Assembly: GCF_000374165.1 (NCBI RefSeq)
Contig: NZ_KB893740.1
Location: 268-53,829 of the forward strand
Origin: Parafrankia elaeagni
Lineage (GTDB): Bacteria > Actinomycetota > Actinomycetes > Frankiales > Frankiaceae
Length of the DNA: 53,562 nucleotides
Direction: 5' to 3'
This document shows, piece after piece, positions 33,645-42,986 of the stretch. Positions within the stretch are counted from its first letter, which is position 1. The number at the start of each line of letters is the position of its first letter. Both the position numbers and the translations under genes were made by a program. A model generated the notes under the pieces. That model did no database searches and had not been told where the DNA came from. It worked only from the letters and a program-made list of their open reading frames with translations.

Positions 33645-35530
33645 GCAGACGAGCCCGACGCCGCGCCCGCGCCCAGGCCCCCAGCCCGTCGACAGCGTCG
33701 GTGGATACCGCCGCGGCGGCGTTCGTCCCGGACGCGCTGTCGATCGCGCCCCGCCACCTGGACGTGGGCGGGGACTTCCTCGCCACGATGGCGATCACCG
33801 GCTATCCCCGTGAGGTCCACGCAGGCTGGCTCGCCCCGCTGGTGACCTACCCGGGCCGGGTCGACGTGGCGGTGCATGTCGAGTCGATCGACCCGGTCAC
33901 CGCGGCGAACCGGCTCCGCCGCCAGCTGTCGAAGCTGGAGTCCGGCCGGCAGCTCGGCGATGAGCGGGGCCGGCTGGTCGACCCGCAGGTCGAGGCGGCG
34001 ACCGAGGACGCCTACGACCTGTCCGCCCGCGTCGCCCGCGGCGAAGGCAAACTCTTCCGCCTCGGCCTGTATCTGACCGTCCACGCGACCAGCGAAGCCG
34101 AGTTGGCCGACGAGGTCGCCGCCGTGCGGGCGCTGGCCGCCAGCCTGCTGCTGGACGCCAAACCGGTCAGCTACCGGTCCCTGCAAGGCTGGGTCAGCAC
34201 CCTGCCGCTGGGCTTGGACCAGGTGCGGATGCGCCGCACCTTCGACACCGCGGCGTTGAGTGCCGCGTTCCCGTTCACCAGCCCGGATCTGCCACCCACC
34301 GACCCGACGTCCCTCGCTCCGACCGGGGTGCTGTACGGGCTGAACGTCGCCAGCAACGGGCTCGTGCACTGGGACCGGTTCGGCGACGTCGACAACCACA
34401 ACGCCGTGATCCTCGGCCGTTCCGGCGCCGGCAAGTCCTACCTGGTCAAACTCGACTCCCTGCGCTCCCAGTACCGCGGCGTCGAAGTGCATGTGGTCGA
34501 CCCCGAGGACGAGTACGCCCGCCTCGCCGCCGCGGTCGGCGGCAGCTACCTGCATCTCGGCGGTGACGGGGTGCGGATCAACCCGTTCGACCTGCCGATC
34601 CAGACCACTCCCGATGGCCGGCGGACCGCGCCCCGCGACGCGCTGGTGCGGCGCAGCCTGTTCCTGCACACCGTGATCTCGGTGCTGGTCGGCCAGGTGA
34701 CGGCGGCCGAACGGGCAGCTCTCGATGCGGCGATCACCGCGACCTACCAGGCGGTGGGGATCAGCTCCGACCCGCGCAGCTGGGGCCGACCGGCGCCGCT
34801 GCTGGCGGATCTCGCCACCACTCTCGCCCGCTCCGACGACCCGGCGGCGGTGGCGCTCGGTGCCCGCCTGCACCCCTACACGGCGGGGGCGTTCTCGGGT
34901 CTGTTCGACGGGCCGACCACCGGCAGCGGCGACGGCCACCTGGTGGTCTACTCGCTGCGCGACCTGGCCGACGAACTGAAGCCCATCGGGACCCTGCTCG
35001 TCCTCGATGCGATCTGGCGACGGGTCTCCAACCCGGCCGACCGCCGGCCACGCCTCGTGGTCGTCGACGAGGCATGGCTGCTGATGCGCCAACCCGCAGG
35101 CGCGGACTTCCTGTTCCGCATGGCCAAGAGTGCCCGCAAGTACTGGGCCGGGCTCACCGTCGCGACCCAGGACACAGCGGACGTGCTCGCGACCGATCTC
35201 GGCAAGGCGATCGTCACCAACGCCGCCACCCAGATCTTGTTGAGGCAGGCACCGCAGGCGATCGACGAGATCACCGCCGTGTTCGACCTGTCCCAGGGCG
35301 AGCGGCAGTTCCTGCTCTCCGCCGACCGCGGTCAAGGACTGCTCGCGGCGGGGGCACAGCGGGTCGCGTTCCAGGCCCTGGCCTCGGACGTCGAGCACCG
35401 CCTGGTCACGACGAACCCGGCCGAACTCGCCGCCGACCCCGACGGCGCGGGCGACGACGGCTTCTTCGATCTTGCCGTACCGGCTGACCCGGGCGATGAC
35501 GACGGCCAGATCTACCTCGACCCCGCCTGA
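33641..35530 (+). CDS. VirB4-like conjugation ATPase
   Basis: 629 residues. Walker A ILGRSGAGKSYLVKL (near residue 260), VDPEDEYARLAAAVGG, INPFDLP, Walker B RLVVVDEAWLLMRQ (near 470), and the late motif ATQDTADVLATDLGKAIVTN with QGERQFLLSADRGQGLL are all VirB4 signatures. VirB4 powers assembly and substrate transfer in every type IV secretion system. The N-terminal domain includes HVESIDPVTAANRLRRQLSK, typical of the family. It is coupled to the upstream PrgI-like gene and followed by the VirD4-like gene. Confidence 0.93.
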   Translation: MSRRARRRARAQAPSPSTASVDTAAAAFVPDALSIAPRHLDVGGDFLATMAITGYPREVHAGWLAPLVTYPGRVDVAVHVESIDPVTAANRLRRQLSKLESGRQLGDERGRLVDPQVEAATEDAYDLSARVARGEGKLFRLGLYLTVHATSEAELADEVAAVRALAASLLLDAKPVSYRSLQGWVSTLPLGLDQVRMRRTFDTAALSAAFPFTSPDLPPTDPTSLAPTGVLYGLNVASNGLVHWDRFGDVDNHNAVILGRSGAGKSYLVKLDSLRSQYRGVEVHVVDPEDEYARLAAAVGGSYLHLGGDGVRINPFDLPIQTTPDGRRTAPRDALVRRSLFLHTVISVLVGQVTAAERAALDAAITATYQAVGISSDPRSWGRPAPLLADLATTLARSDDPAAVALGARLHPYTAGAFSGLFDGPTTGSGDGHLVVYSLRDLADELKPIGTLLVLDAIWRRVSNPADRRPRLVVVDEAWLLMRQPAGADFLFRMAKSARKYWAGLTVATQDTADVLATDLGKAIVTNAATQILLRQAPQAIDEITAVFDLSQGERQFLLSADRGQGLLAAGAQRVAFQALASDVEHRLVTTNPAELAADPDGAGDDGFFDLAVPADPGDDDGQIYLDPA

Positions 35531-35558
35531 CCGTCGTAGCCGCATGGAGATCGTGACC

Positions 35559-38057
35559 ATGGACCTGTTTACCGCGGCAGCCACCACGCCGTCTTCACCG
35601 ATCGCCACCTCCCCGGCCGACCCCTGGAGCGTCCTCCACGAGCTACTGGATCATCTGCGGGCGTGGGCGCCGGTCTGGGGACCCGTCGCCGGCCCGCTGC
35701 TTGCCATCACCGCCGCCGGCCTGTTCACCCTGCGGCGGCGGATGCGCCGCCGCTACCAGCAACGACTCACCACCGGTGCCCGCCTCGTCACCGTCCTGGC
35801 CCCACCCACCGTCGACCCGGCGGGCGCGGGCGCACTGTGGGCGAACCTGCTCGGTCTGCTCCGTCCCGGCTGGCGACGTCTGATCGGCCAGCCGCATCTG
35901 GTGTGGGAGTACCAGTTCACCGCCGACGGGGTCCGTATCCAGATCTGGGTGCCCGGCGTCGTCCCGGACGGGTTCGTCGAACGCGCCGTCGAGGCGGCCT
36001 GGCCCGGAGCGCATACCCGCACCACCCCCGCCCGCGCGCCACTGCCCGTCGCCGCCCGGCCCGGCCGGCGGCTGCTGGCAGCCGGGGGTGAACTGCGCCT
36101 CGCCCGGCCCGAGGCGCTCCCGATCCGGGTCGACCATGACGCTGACCCGATCCGCGCCCTGCTTGGCGCGCCCGGCAGCCTCGCCCGCAACCAACGGGCG
36201 GCGGTGCAGATCCTGGCCCGACCCGTCACCGGCCGCCGCGTCGCCCGGTCCCGCCAGGCCGCCCGCCGGCTGCGCTCCGGCGGCTCCGCGCACCTGATCG
36301 GCGGGCTGCTGGACCTGCTAACCCCCCACACCGGCCGCACCCGGCAGCGCCGCCGGACAGCGACCAGCACGGTGAAGGTCGACCCGCAGACGTCGCTGGC
36401 GCAGTCCGCGGAAGACCGCGCCATCGTCACCAAGCAGCGCGGCGCCCCCTACGAGGTCCGCGTCCGCTACGCCATCGCCGCGATCCTCGACGAGCAGACC
36501 GACGAGACCACCGCCGCCCAGGTGACCAGCCAGCTGCGCGGCCGGGCGCACGCGATCGCGTCGGCGTTCGCGGCCTACGGCGAGCACAACTACTACCGCC
36601 GCGTCCGGCTGCGCCATCCGCTACCCGTCCTGGCCGCCCGGCAGTTCGGCCGTGGCGACCTGCTCTCGGTCGCCGAACTCGGCGCGCTGGCCCACCTGCC
36701 GGTGGACGAGGCGACCCCCGGCCTGCAACGCGCCGGCGCGAAAGCAGTCGCCCCGCCGCCCGGCGTCGCCGGCCCCGGCCCGAACGTCCGCCCCATCGGG
36801 CGGACCGACGCCGGACACGCGCGGTCGGTCGGCCTGCGGGTCCCCGACGCCCGGCATCACACGCACGTCCTCGGCGCGACCGGCGCCGGCAAGTCCGAAC
36901 TGCTCGCCCGCATGACCTTGGACGACGTCGCCGCCGGTCGGGGCGTGGTCAATGTCGACCCGAAGGGCGACCAGATCATCGACATCCTCGCCCGCTACCC
37001 CCTCGACGCCCTCGACCGCCTCGTCCTGTTCGACGCCGAGTCGTCCGGCCGGCCACCGTGCCTGAACCCGCTGGACCAGCCCGACCGGCAACGGGCCGTC
37101 GACAACCTGGTCAGCATCTTCAGCCGCGTGTACGCCGACTCGTGGGGGCCACGCACCGAGGACATCTTCCGTGCCGGCCTACTCACCCTCGCCGCCCAAC
37201 CCGGCGTCCCCGTCCTCACCGACCTCCCGAAGCTGCTGACCGACACCGCCTACCGGCACCGGGCACTCGGGGAGATCAACGACGACATCCTGGCCGGCTT
37301 CTGGACCTGGTACGAAGCCCTCTCCGACGCCGCCCGCGGCCACGTCGTCGCCCCACTGATGAACAAACTCCGCGGCTTCCTGCTGCGGCCGTTCGTGCGG
37401 GCCGCGATCGCCGCCGGCCCCTCCACCGTCGACATGGACGCCGTGCTCAACGACGGCGGGGTGTGCCTGGTCCGCATCGCCCAGGACGCCCTCGGCGTCG
37501 AAACCGCGGCGCTGATGGGCTCGATCGTCGTGTCCGCGGTCTGGCAGTCCACCACCCGCCGCGCCCGCCTACCTCAAGGGAAAAGACCGGACGCCAGTTT
37601 GTACCTGGATGAGGCGCACCATTTCCTCACGCTTCCGTACGCGCTGGAAGACATGCTCGCCGCCGCCCGTGGCTACCGGCTCGGAATCACCCTGGCGCAC
37701 CAGAACCTTGTCCAGCTGCCTCGGCATCTGGAAGAGAGCATCGGCGCCAACGCCCGGTCGAAAATCTATTTCACGGTGAGCCCTGCGGACGCGAAACGGC
37801 TCGCCCGGCACACCGAGCCCCGGCTCGCCGAGCACGACCTGGCCAACCTCGGCCGGTTCACCGTCGCGGCCCGCCTCGTCGTCGGCGGCGAGGAAGCCCC
37901 CGCGTTCACGGTCGTCACGGAGAAGCTGCCCCCGCCGGTGCCGGGCCGCGCCGTCCAGATCCGTCGGGCCCTGCGCCGGCGCGCCGCCGCGCCCGCCACC
38001 CCGGCGCCCACCGGTCCACGGCCGCAGCCCACCGCCGACCCACGCCGCGCCCCCTGA
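35559..38057 (+). CDS. VirD4/TraG-like coupling ATPase
   Basis: About 832 residues. One or two membrane segments near the N-terminus (APVWGPVAGPLLAITAAGLF), a soluble domain, then the motor: Walker A VLGATGAGKSELLARM near residue 440, VDPKGDQIIDIL, and Walker B SLYLDEAHHFL near 680. The late part LGITLAHQNLVQLP followed by SKIYFTVSPADAKRLARH is characteristic of coupling proteins that hand DNA to the secretion channel. ATG 35559 is used, with GGAG ten bases before it; ATG 35544 is possible, and the frame is open back to 35472. The size is larger than classical VirD4 because of the N-terminal 400 residues. Confidence 0.9.
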   Translation: MDLFTAAATTPSSPIATSPADPWSVLHELLDHLRAWAPVWGPVAGPLLAITAAGLFTLRRRMRRRYQQRLTTGARLVTVLAPPTVDPAGAGALWANLLGLLRPGWRRLIGQPHLVWEYQFTADGVRIQIWVPGVVPDGFVERAVEAAWPGAHTRTTPARAPLPVAARPGRRLLAAGGELRLARPEALPIRVDHDADPIRALLGAPGSLARNQRAAVQILARPVTGRRVARSRQAARRLRSGGSAHLIGGLLDLLTPHTGRTRQRRRTATSTVKVDPQTSLAQSAEDRAIVTKQRGAPYEVRVRYAIAAILDEQTDETTAAQVTSQLRGRAHAIASAFAAYGEHNYYRRVRLRHPLPVLAARQFGRGDLLSVAELGALAHLPVDEATPGLQRAGAKAVAPPPGVAGPGPNVRPIGRTDAGHARSVGLRVPDARHHTHVLGATGAGKSELLARMTLDDVAAGRGVVNVDPKGDQIIDILARYPLDALDRLVLFDAESSGRPPCLNPLDQPDRQRAVDNLVSIFSRVYADSWGPRTEDIFRAGLLTLAAQPGVPVLTDLPKLLTDTAYRHRALGEINDDILAGFWTWYEALSDAARGHVVAPLMNKLRGFLLRPFVRAAIAAGPSTVDMDAVLNDGGVCLVRIAQDALGVETAALMGSIVVSAVWQSTTRRARLPQGKRPDASLYLDEAHHFLTLPYALEDMLAAARGYRLGITLAHQNLVQLPRHLEESIGANARSKIYFTVSPADAKRLARHTEPRLAEHDLANLGRFTVAARLVVGGEEAPAFTVVTEKLPPPVPGRAVQIRRALRRRAAAPATPAPTGPRPQPTADPRRAP

Positions 38058-38092
38058 CCACACGCACCTATCCCGCCTCGAAGGACTCCCCG

Positions 38093-39106
38093 ATGGTCAA
38101 ACCGCTGCCGCAGCGTGCCCTACGGGCCCCGATGCGTCCCACCGCCCGCGTCGTCGCCGATGCCGAACACCTCACCAACCTGACCCCCCACCTCAGCCCC
38201 CGCGACCGGTGGGTCGCCCGGCTCCTCTACGAGCACCGGGTCCTGACCACCCACCAGCTTGTCCAGGCCGGCTGGCCCACTCGGCGCACCGCGAACGAGA
38301 GGTTGCTCAAGCTCTACCGCTGGCGTGTCATCGACCGCTTTCAGCCGCTGAGCCCCGTCGGTGAAGGCATGCCGCCCGCGCACTACGTCTGTGACGTCGC
38401 CGGGGCTGCGATCCTCGCCGCCGAAGACGGCGTCGACCTGGCCTCGACCGGCTACCGGCACGAGCGGGCCCTCGGGGTCGCCTACTGGCCCCAGCTCGCC
38501 CACCGTGTCGCTGTCAACGGCTTCTTCACCCACCTCATCGCCCACGCCCGCAGACCGGACCCGGCCGGCACGCTCACCGCCTGGTGGTCCGAAGCCCGCA
38601 CCCGGGCCGCGTTCGGTGACATCGTCCGCCCCGACGCCTACGGCCGCTGGACCAGCCGGGGCAGCGACCTCGAATGGTTCCTCGAACTCGACTGGGCCAC
38701 CGAGCCCTACGCGCGTCTCGCTGCGAAGATCGACAAATATGGGCGGCTCGCCACCGCGACCGGGATCACCACGCCGGTGCTGTTCTGGTTCCCGACCGAC
38801 GGGCGGGAGACCCGCGCCCGGCGTGCTCTGGCCGAGGCTGTCGCCGGGCTCGACCAGCCGCACACCGTCCCGGTCGCGACCACTGCCGCCACGCTCGCCC
38901 CGCCCGACGACCAGCTCGACCCGGCCCTCGCCCGCTGGCTGCCTCTCACCGCCAGCCGCGCCGGCCGGCTCACCCTCGACCAGCTGCCCCGGGCTTGGCC
39001 CCGGCTGCCCGCACCCGCGCCGGTGTCCGACCGGCCGGACGCCATCCCCACCGGGGCGGGCCTGCGCCCGCCCGCGCCTATGCCACCCGAGAAGTACCGG
39101 GGGTGA
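38093..39106 (+). CDS. Replication-relaxation family protein
   Basis: 337 residues, ATG 38093 after AAGGACT. The N-terminus has a winged-helix-like stretch (RDRWVARLLYEHRVLTTHQL then RRTANERLLKLYRWRVIDRF), and the middle includes HRVAVNGFFTHLIAHARR, ARTRAAFGDIVRPDAYGRWT and FLELDWATEPYARLAAKIDKY, which fit the replication-relaxation family found on actinobacterial mobile elements; the acidic and Lys residues recall a nuclease-like core (D, E, K). It may process the transfer origin in place of a classical relaxase. That is inference; the family is poorly studied. Confidence 0.82.
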   Translation: MVKPLPQRALRAPMRPTARVVADAEHLTNLTPHLSPRDRWVARLLYEHRVLTTHQLVQAGWPTRRTANERLLKLYRWRVIDRFQPLSPVGEGMPPAHYVCDVAGAAILAAEDGVDLASTGYRHERALGVAYWPQLAHRVAVNGFFTHLIAHARRPDPAGTLTAWWSEARTRAAFGDIVRPDAYGRWTSRGSDLEWFLELDWATEPYARLAAKIDKYGRLATATGITTPVLFWFPTDGRETRARRALAEAVAGLDQPHTVPVATTAATLAPPDDQLDPALARWLPLTASRAGRLTLDQLPRAWPRLPAPAPVSDRPDAIPTGAGLRPPAPMPPEKYRG

Positions 39107-39145
39107 GCGGCCACGACCAGATACCTCGCCGGAGCGGTCGCAGCG

Positions 39146-40075
39146 GTGGTGCTGCTCATCGTGATGATGGGAGCCGCCGCCGCGGGGGCGGCCGAACGCG
39201 TCCTGTGCCTACCGGTCCTCGGCTGGTTCCTCGGCTGCAACAGCGGCGGAAGCCCCAGCCAGACCGCCCTCGACGACATCCCCGCCGACTACCTGAACCT
39301 CTACATGCAGGCCGCCCCCACCTGCCCCGGCCTGTCCTGGACGACCCTCGCCGCCATCGGCAAAGTCGAATCAGACCATGGTCGCAGTCGGCTTCCGGGT
39401 GTGGCCAGCGGCACCAACAGCGCCGGGGCCGCCGGGCCCATGCAGTTCCTCGCCCCAACGTTCGCCGAGGTTGCCGCCCGCCACCCGCTACCGGCGGGTG
39501 GCGCGAACCCGCCGTCGCTCTACAACCCCCAGGACGCCGTCTACGCCGCGGCGGCGTACCTCTGCGACAATCATGCCGCAGCCGATCTGACCGGTGCTCT
39601 GTGGGCCTATAACCATTCAGACGCCTACGTCGCGCAGGTCGTCACCCAGGCCACCGAGTACAGCTCGACCGGCGGCGGTTTCGGAGCCGACACCAGCCCG
39701 TCCGACGCCGGCTACGCCGCTGTCATCTACGCCCAGGGCCAGCTCGGCATCCCCTACCTGTGGGGTGGAGACGGGCCGGCCGACGGCGGCTTCGACTGCT
39801 CCGGGCTCACCAGGGCCGCCTACCAGGCCGCCGAGATCGACCTGCCCCGCACCGCGCAGACCCAGTACGAAGCCGGGCCTATCGTCCCGCCCGGAGAACC
39901 GCTCCAGATCGGCGACCTCGTCTTCTACGGCACCGCCGCCAACATCCACCACGTCGCGATCTACATCGGAAACGGGCAGATGATCACAGCTCCAGGTCGG
40001 AAGAAAGTGGTGAAGATATCCGGTTATAGGTGGAGCGGCGATGACTATTTTGGGGCAACCAGGCCGGGCACGTAG
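39146..40075 (+). CDS. Bifunctional peptidoglycan hydrolase: lytic transglycosylase plus NlpC/P60
   Basis: 309 residues from GTG 39146, starting at a hydrophobic segment (LLIVMMGAAAAGAAERVLC) that serves as signal or anchor. An SLT domain follows: LAAIGKVESDHGRS with the catalytic Glu near residue 76, AGAAGPMQFLAPTF, and YNPQDAVYAAAAYLC. The C-terminal NlpC/P60 domain has the catalytic Cys in GGFDCSGL (near 217) and His in NIHHVAIYIGNG (near 267). This VirB1-like enzyme opens the cell wall for the conjugation machine. The first GTG after the previous stop was used because the frame has no earlier start. Last gene of the transfer operon; repeat site A lies six bases downstream. Confidence 0.92.
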   Translation: MVLLIVMMGAAAAGAAERVLCLPVLGWFLGCNSGGSPSQTALDDIPADYLNLYMQAAPTCPGLSWTTLAAIGKVESDHGRSRLPGVASGTNSAGAAGPMQFLAPTFAEVAARHPLPAGGANPPSLYNPQDAVYAAAAYLCDNHAAADLTGALWAYNHSDAYVAQVVTQATEYSSTGGGFGADTSPSDAGYAAVIYAQGQLGIPYLWGGDGPADGGFDCSGLTRAAYQAAEIDLPRTAQTQYEAGPIVPPGEPLQIGDLVFYGTAANIHHVAIYIGNGQMITAPGRKKVVKISGYRWSGDDYFGATRPGT

Positions 40076-40080
40076 GGCGC

Positions 40081-40122
40081 TGTAGGTTCTCAAAAGAGAG
40101 GACAGTTTCTCAAAAGGGATGT
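40081..40122 (+). repeat. Dispersed site A: TGTAGGTTCTC with second TTCTC 20 bp on
   Basis: TGTAGGTTCTCAAAAG at 40081 and a second TTCTCAAAAG at 40107; the two TTCTC cores are exactly 20 bp apart. The site begins six bases after the NlpC/P60 stop codon. Confidence 0.7.
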
Positions 40123-40258
40123 CGCCCATCTGTCGCCGGCCCGACAGATCGATGAGAAAGTGGCTCGGCGTGGCGCCCTCGGGTTCGGCGGCGTGTGAGT
40201 AGGCCGCGCCAGTGGGCCCGACCTTCGTCGGAGGCGACCTCGAACGGGGGCACCGGCA

Positions 40259-40453
40259 GTCGCCGCGACCCGCGCATGGATCGAACTGCCCCGTACCGCC
40301 GCCAGCAAGCGAATGCAGGCCGCGCTCGACGCCGCCGGAACCGACGGCGACGCCGGCCGGCTCGCCACCGAGATCCGCGCCTACCAGGCCGGTCACGGCT
40401 CAGCCGCCCGCATCCTCACCCGCCACGGCTACCTGTTGCGCGAGTCCGACTGA
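40259..40453 (+). pseudogene. C-terminal fragment of an unknown protein
   Basis: One frame reads TRAWIELPRTAASKRMQAAL and, after a short Gly/Asp stretch, EIRAYQAGHGSAARILTRHG before TGA 40453. It looks like genuine protein, unlike the Arg/Pro sequence in the other frames, but there is no start codon after the in-frame stop at 40196 except an internal ATG leaving 46 residues. Probably the tail of a gene cut by recombination near site A. Confidence 0.35.
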
Positions 40454-40656
40454 GCTGCCCCCGGGCCGGCGCGTTCTGAGCTCTGCCTGTCGCCGGCGAC
40501 GCGCCGATGAGCATGGCGGCGTCGGGCCTGTGCAGGTGCGGTGTGGGCCGGACCGGCGTGGATGGAGAGGTTCCATCGGGCAGGTGATGCGGAAAAATTA
40601 AGCGCTCATGGTAGGTTGATCCACGTTCAGTAAGAGGGTCGCCCTGTGGAGGGACC

Positions 40657-41463
40657 ATGAGTGGTGGGGTCATGCCGTCGAGGTGGGCCGTCGAGCAGTT
40701 CGGCGAGCACGCAGCAGAGGTGGTGCGGCATGTGGTCACTGGCCTGGTCCGTGGCCAGCGGGCAGCCCGTCTGGTGCAGGAGACGGCCGAGCGCGAGGGG
40801 GCTGGGGACAAGCGGGCATACGGCAGCATGTGGGCCAGCCGCTACAAGTTCGTCGTCGAGCAGTTTGAGCTGGCCGACCTGCGCGGCTATCAGGCCCACA
40901 GGCCCAAGGGTGCCTCGTACAGCCTGGCTGTGATCAACGGACGGGTGCTGATCCCGTTCCGTCACGCGACGTCGCTGAAGGAGCCGATCTCCAGCGCGAA
41001 GCTGAGTAACAAGATCCCCCGCGAGGTCTCGCGGAACAACGGCGTGGAACCGGGTCCGACGCTGTTCGACGTCCCGGGTGGTGCCGGGACCACAACCAAC
41101 CCGACAGTGGCCCAAGCTGCCGCGGCAGCTAAGGCAGAGAACCTGGTGGTGATCTACGTCGCGTACGTCGCCAACGCCGACAGCGACGAGGTGTTGGCTG
41201 CCTGGTGGGGCACACCGAAGTCGCTGGAGGACGACGGCACCATGCTGTGGTCGCCTGAGCGGCTCGACATGACCATCGCCACTACGAAGACCATTGGCGG
41301 GCGCCGTAGTGACCTGCACGTGACAGGAACGAACGCCGCGACGGTGGGCTTCGCCCAGGGCGATCTGCCGCCGCTGGGTGTAACCCCGCGCGCGGAAACC
41401 GCCGAGCGTCCCTCCGCCGAAGCAGATGAAGCCACCGCCGAAACAGAAGACGGCGATGAGTAA
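40657..41463 (+). CDS. Protein of unknown function, operon partner of ImmA-type protease
   Basis: 268 residues, with GGAGGGACC directly before ATG 40657. I do not recognise the family. Visible features are a helical, charged N-terminus (EHAAEVVRHVVTGLVRGQRA), a central segment SLAVINGRVLIPFRHATSLK, a strand-rich stretch NLVVIYVAYVANADSDEVLA with a conserved-looking WWGTPK, and an acidic Glu/Ala tail. It overlaps the following HTH-ImmA gene by eight bases, so the two are expressed together. By analogy with other ImmA/IrrE pairs it may be the effector or target of the protease, for example a toxin. No signal peptide or membrane segment. Confidence 0.7.
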   Translation: MSGGVMPSRWAVEQFGEHAAEVVRHVVTGLVRGQRAARLVQETAEREGAGDKRAYGSMWASRYKFVVEQFELADLRGYQAHRPKGASYSLAVINGRVLIPFRHATSLKEPISSAKLSNKIPREVSRNNGVEPGPTLFDVPGGAGTTTNPTVAQAAAAAKAENLVVIYVAYVANADSDEVLAAWWGTPKSLEDDGTMLWSPERLDMTIATTKTIGGRRSDLHVTGTNAATVGFAQGDLPPLGVTPRAETAERPSAEADEATAETEDGDE

Positions 41464-42667
41464 GGACATCCAGCCACCGCTGTTCGCCGCATCCACCACC
41501 CGCGATCCCCGCGTAGGTCGCCCAGGTACCGCACAGCCCTCCCCGGCCGATGTGCACGAAGCGTTCGACCCCACCCGGTTGACTCAGGCGCGCAATCTCG
41601 TCGGGATGACCAAGCGGCGGTTGGCCGATGAACTCGGGGTGACCCCGGCCGCGGTCAGTCAGTACGAGATGGGCACCAACCGACCTCGCCCGGATCTCCT
41701 GCCCCGGCTGGCCGAGATCCTGGAGGTTCCTCTAGCGTTCTTCTTGACAGGACGCCCTCACGCACGGTTGGACTCGTCTGCCGCGCACTTCCGCAGCCTG
41801 CGTAGCACCCGCGCCTATCAGCGCGCCAAGGCCATCTCGTTCACCGAGCAGGTCTGGGAGTTGACCTATGCCTTGGAGAAGCGTGTCCAGCTTCCCCTAG
41901 TCGACCTTCCCGGATTCACCGGCGGCGAGGTCCATCCCGGCACGGAACTACCCAGCGACCCACCCGCCGCCGCCCGTGCCCTACGAACCACGTGGAGGCT
42001 AGGCACCGGGCCGATCACCCATCTGGTGCGCCGCCTAGAAGCACACGGAATCGTCGTGCACGTCCCGCCCCGCGACGAAGATATGCGGTCGGTCGACGCC
42101 TTCTCCACCTCACGGCTACCCCGCCCGGTGATCGTGCTGACACCGAACAAAACCGACGATGTCTACCGCCACCGATTCAGCGCGGCCCACGAGTTGGGCC
42201 ACTTGGTGCTGCATGGCGAGGCCACCCCCGGCGACATCACCCAGGAGCGCGAAGCGGACACCTTCGCCGCCGAGTTCCTCACTCCCCGCGAGGCGATCCT
42301 GCCCGAGCTACCCGCGCGGGCCGATCTGCACAAGCTGTCGCAGCTGCGTAGCTCCTGGGGAGTGTCAGTGAAGTCCTTGCTTTACCGCTGCCGCGAACTC
42401 GGCCTGCTGTCAGATTCAGCGGCCAGCCGTGCCTACCAGCGCCTGCACAGCCTGCAAGGGCAACCCGGCTTCGCCTCGGAACCCCCGGCCGGCTACCCCG
42501 GCGAGCTACCAGCACTGCTGTCCCAGGCGTTCGACCTTGCCTGTGACCACGGCCTGACGATCACAGACCTCGCTCGTGAACTGGCCTGGAACTTGCCGCG
42601 GGTCCGACAGATGCTCGGCATCGAAGAGCAGCGACCGGTCCTCCGCTTGCTCGGCGGCGAATCATGA
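41456..42667 (+). CDS. XRE-family HTH regulator fused to ImmA/IrrE metalloprotease
   Basis: 403 residues. An N-terminal HTH (LTQARNLVGMTKRRLADELG, then VTPAAVSQYEMGTNRPRPD; residues about 42-90) precedes an ImmA/IrrE zinc protease domain with AAHELGHLVLHG (HExxH near residue 245) and EREADTFAAEFLTP giving the third ligand. The C-terminal 90 residues may form a second DNA-binding helix set (HGLTITDLARELAWNLPRVR). In ICEBs1 of Bacillus the separate ImmA cleaves the ImmR repressor to induce transfer; here DNA binding and protease are in one chain. It may regulate its own operon, the partner protein or the ICE. Confidence 0.9.
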   Translation: MSKDIQPPLFAASTTRDPRVGRPGTAQPSPADVHEAFDPTRLTQARNLVGMTKRRLADELGVTPAAVSQYEMGTNRPRPDLLPRLAEILEVPLAFFLTGRPHARLDSSAAHFRSLRSTRAYQRAKAISFTEQVWELTYALEKRVQLPLVDLPGFTGGEVHPGTELPSDPPAAARALRTTWRLGTGPITHLVRRLEAHGIVVHVPPRDEDMRSVDAFSTSRLPRPVIVLTPNKTDDVYRHRFSAAHELGHLVLHGEATPGDITQEREADTFAAEFLTPREAILPELPARADLHKLSQLRSSWGVSVKSLLYRCRELGLLSDSAASRAYQRLHSLQGQPGFASEPPAGYPGELPALLSQAFDLACDHGLTITDLARELAWNLPRVRQMLGIEEQRPVLRLLGGES

Positions 42668-42861
42668 GACGTGCTCCCAAGTAACATCCCGACTCCTCGA
42701 TGGCGCGCTTCACTGAGCGCGTCATCGAGGACCTGTCCGATGCGGGCCGGCGGTTCGGAGCGGCTACGCGCCCCAATGCCCGCGACGCGATCCCAAGATC
42801 GCCGGTTGATGAGGAATGCGACAGGGTTCAGATAACAGCACGCTGCCAATCGAATGAGTTT

Positions 42862-42903
42862 TGTAGGTTCTCATCGGACACGGCCATTTCTCAGATGATG
42901 TTC
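42862..42903 (+). repeat. Dispersed site B
   Basis: TGTAGGTTCTCATCGG at 42862 and TTTCTCAGATG with the second TTCTC at 42888, 20 bp after the first. A third TTCTC follows 13 bp later. Confidence 0.7.
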
Positions 42904-42967
42904 TCGGTCTATCGCCTGGGACGGATCGGTGAGAAGGAGCAGCCTCAGTGCCCGTTCTAACTGATCA

Positions 42968-42986
42968 TGGTAGCTTCTCATCGGTG
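42968..42986 (+). repeat. Dispersed half-site D
   Basis: TGGTAGCTTCTCATCGGTG matches the first half of sites B and C; the second TTCTC is missing and is replaced by a TCGGTGC tandem repeat. Confidence 0.5.

Larger units (their letters stand above)
40076..40656. other. Junction region with repeat site A and a decayed fragment
   Basis: Contains site A (40081-40122), the C-terminal fragment at 40259-40453, and the presumed promoter region of the unknown-protein/ImmA operon. A less GC-rich stretch at 40592-40635 (GGAAAAATTAAGCGCTCATGG then TAGGTT) is the likely promoter area. Confidence 0.5.

Noticed and set aside
33518-35608. 696-codon leftward frame
   Set aside because: Exact antisense of the VirB4-like gene; it has no motif.
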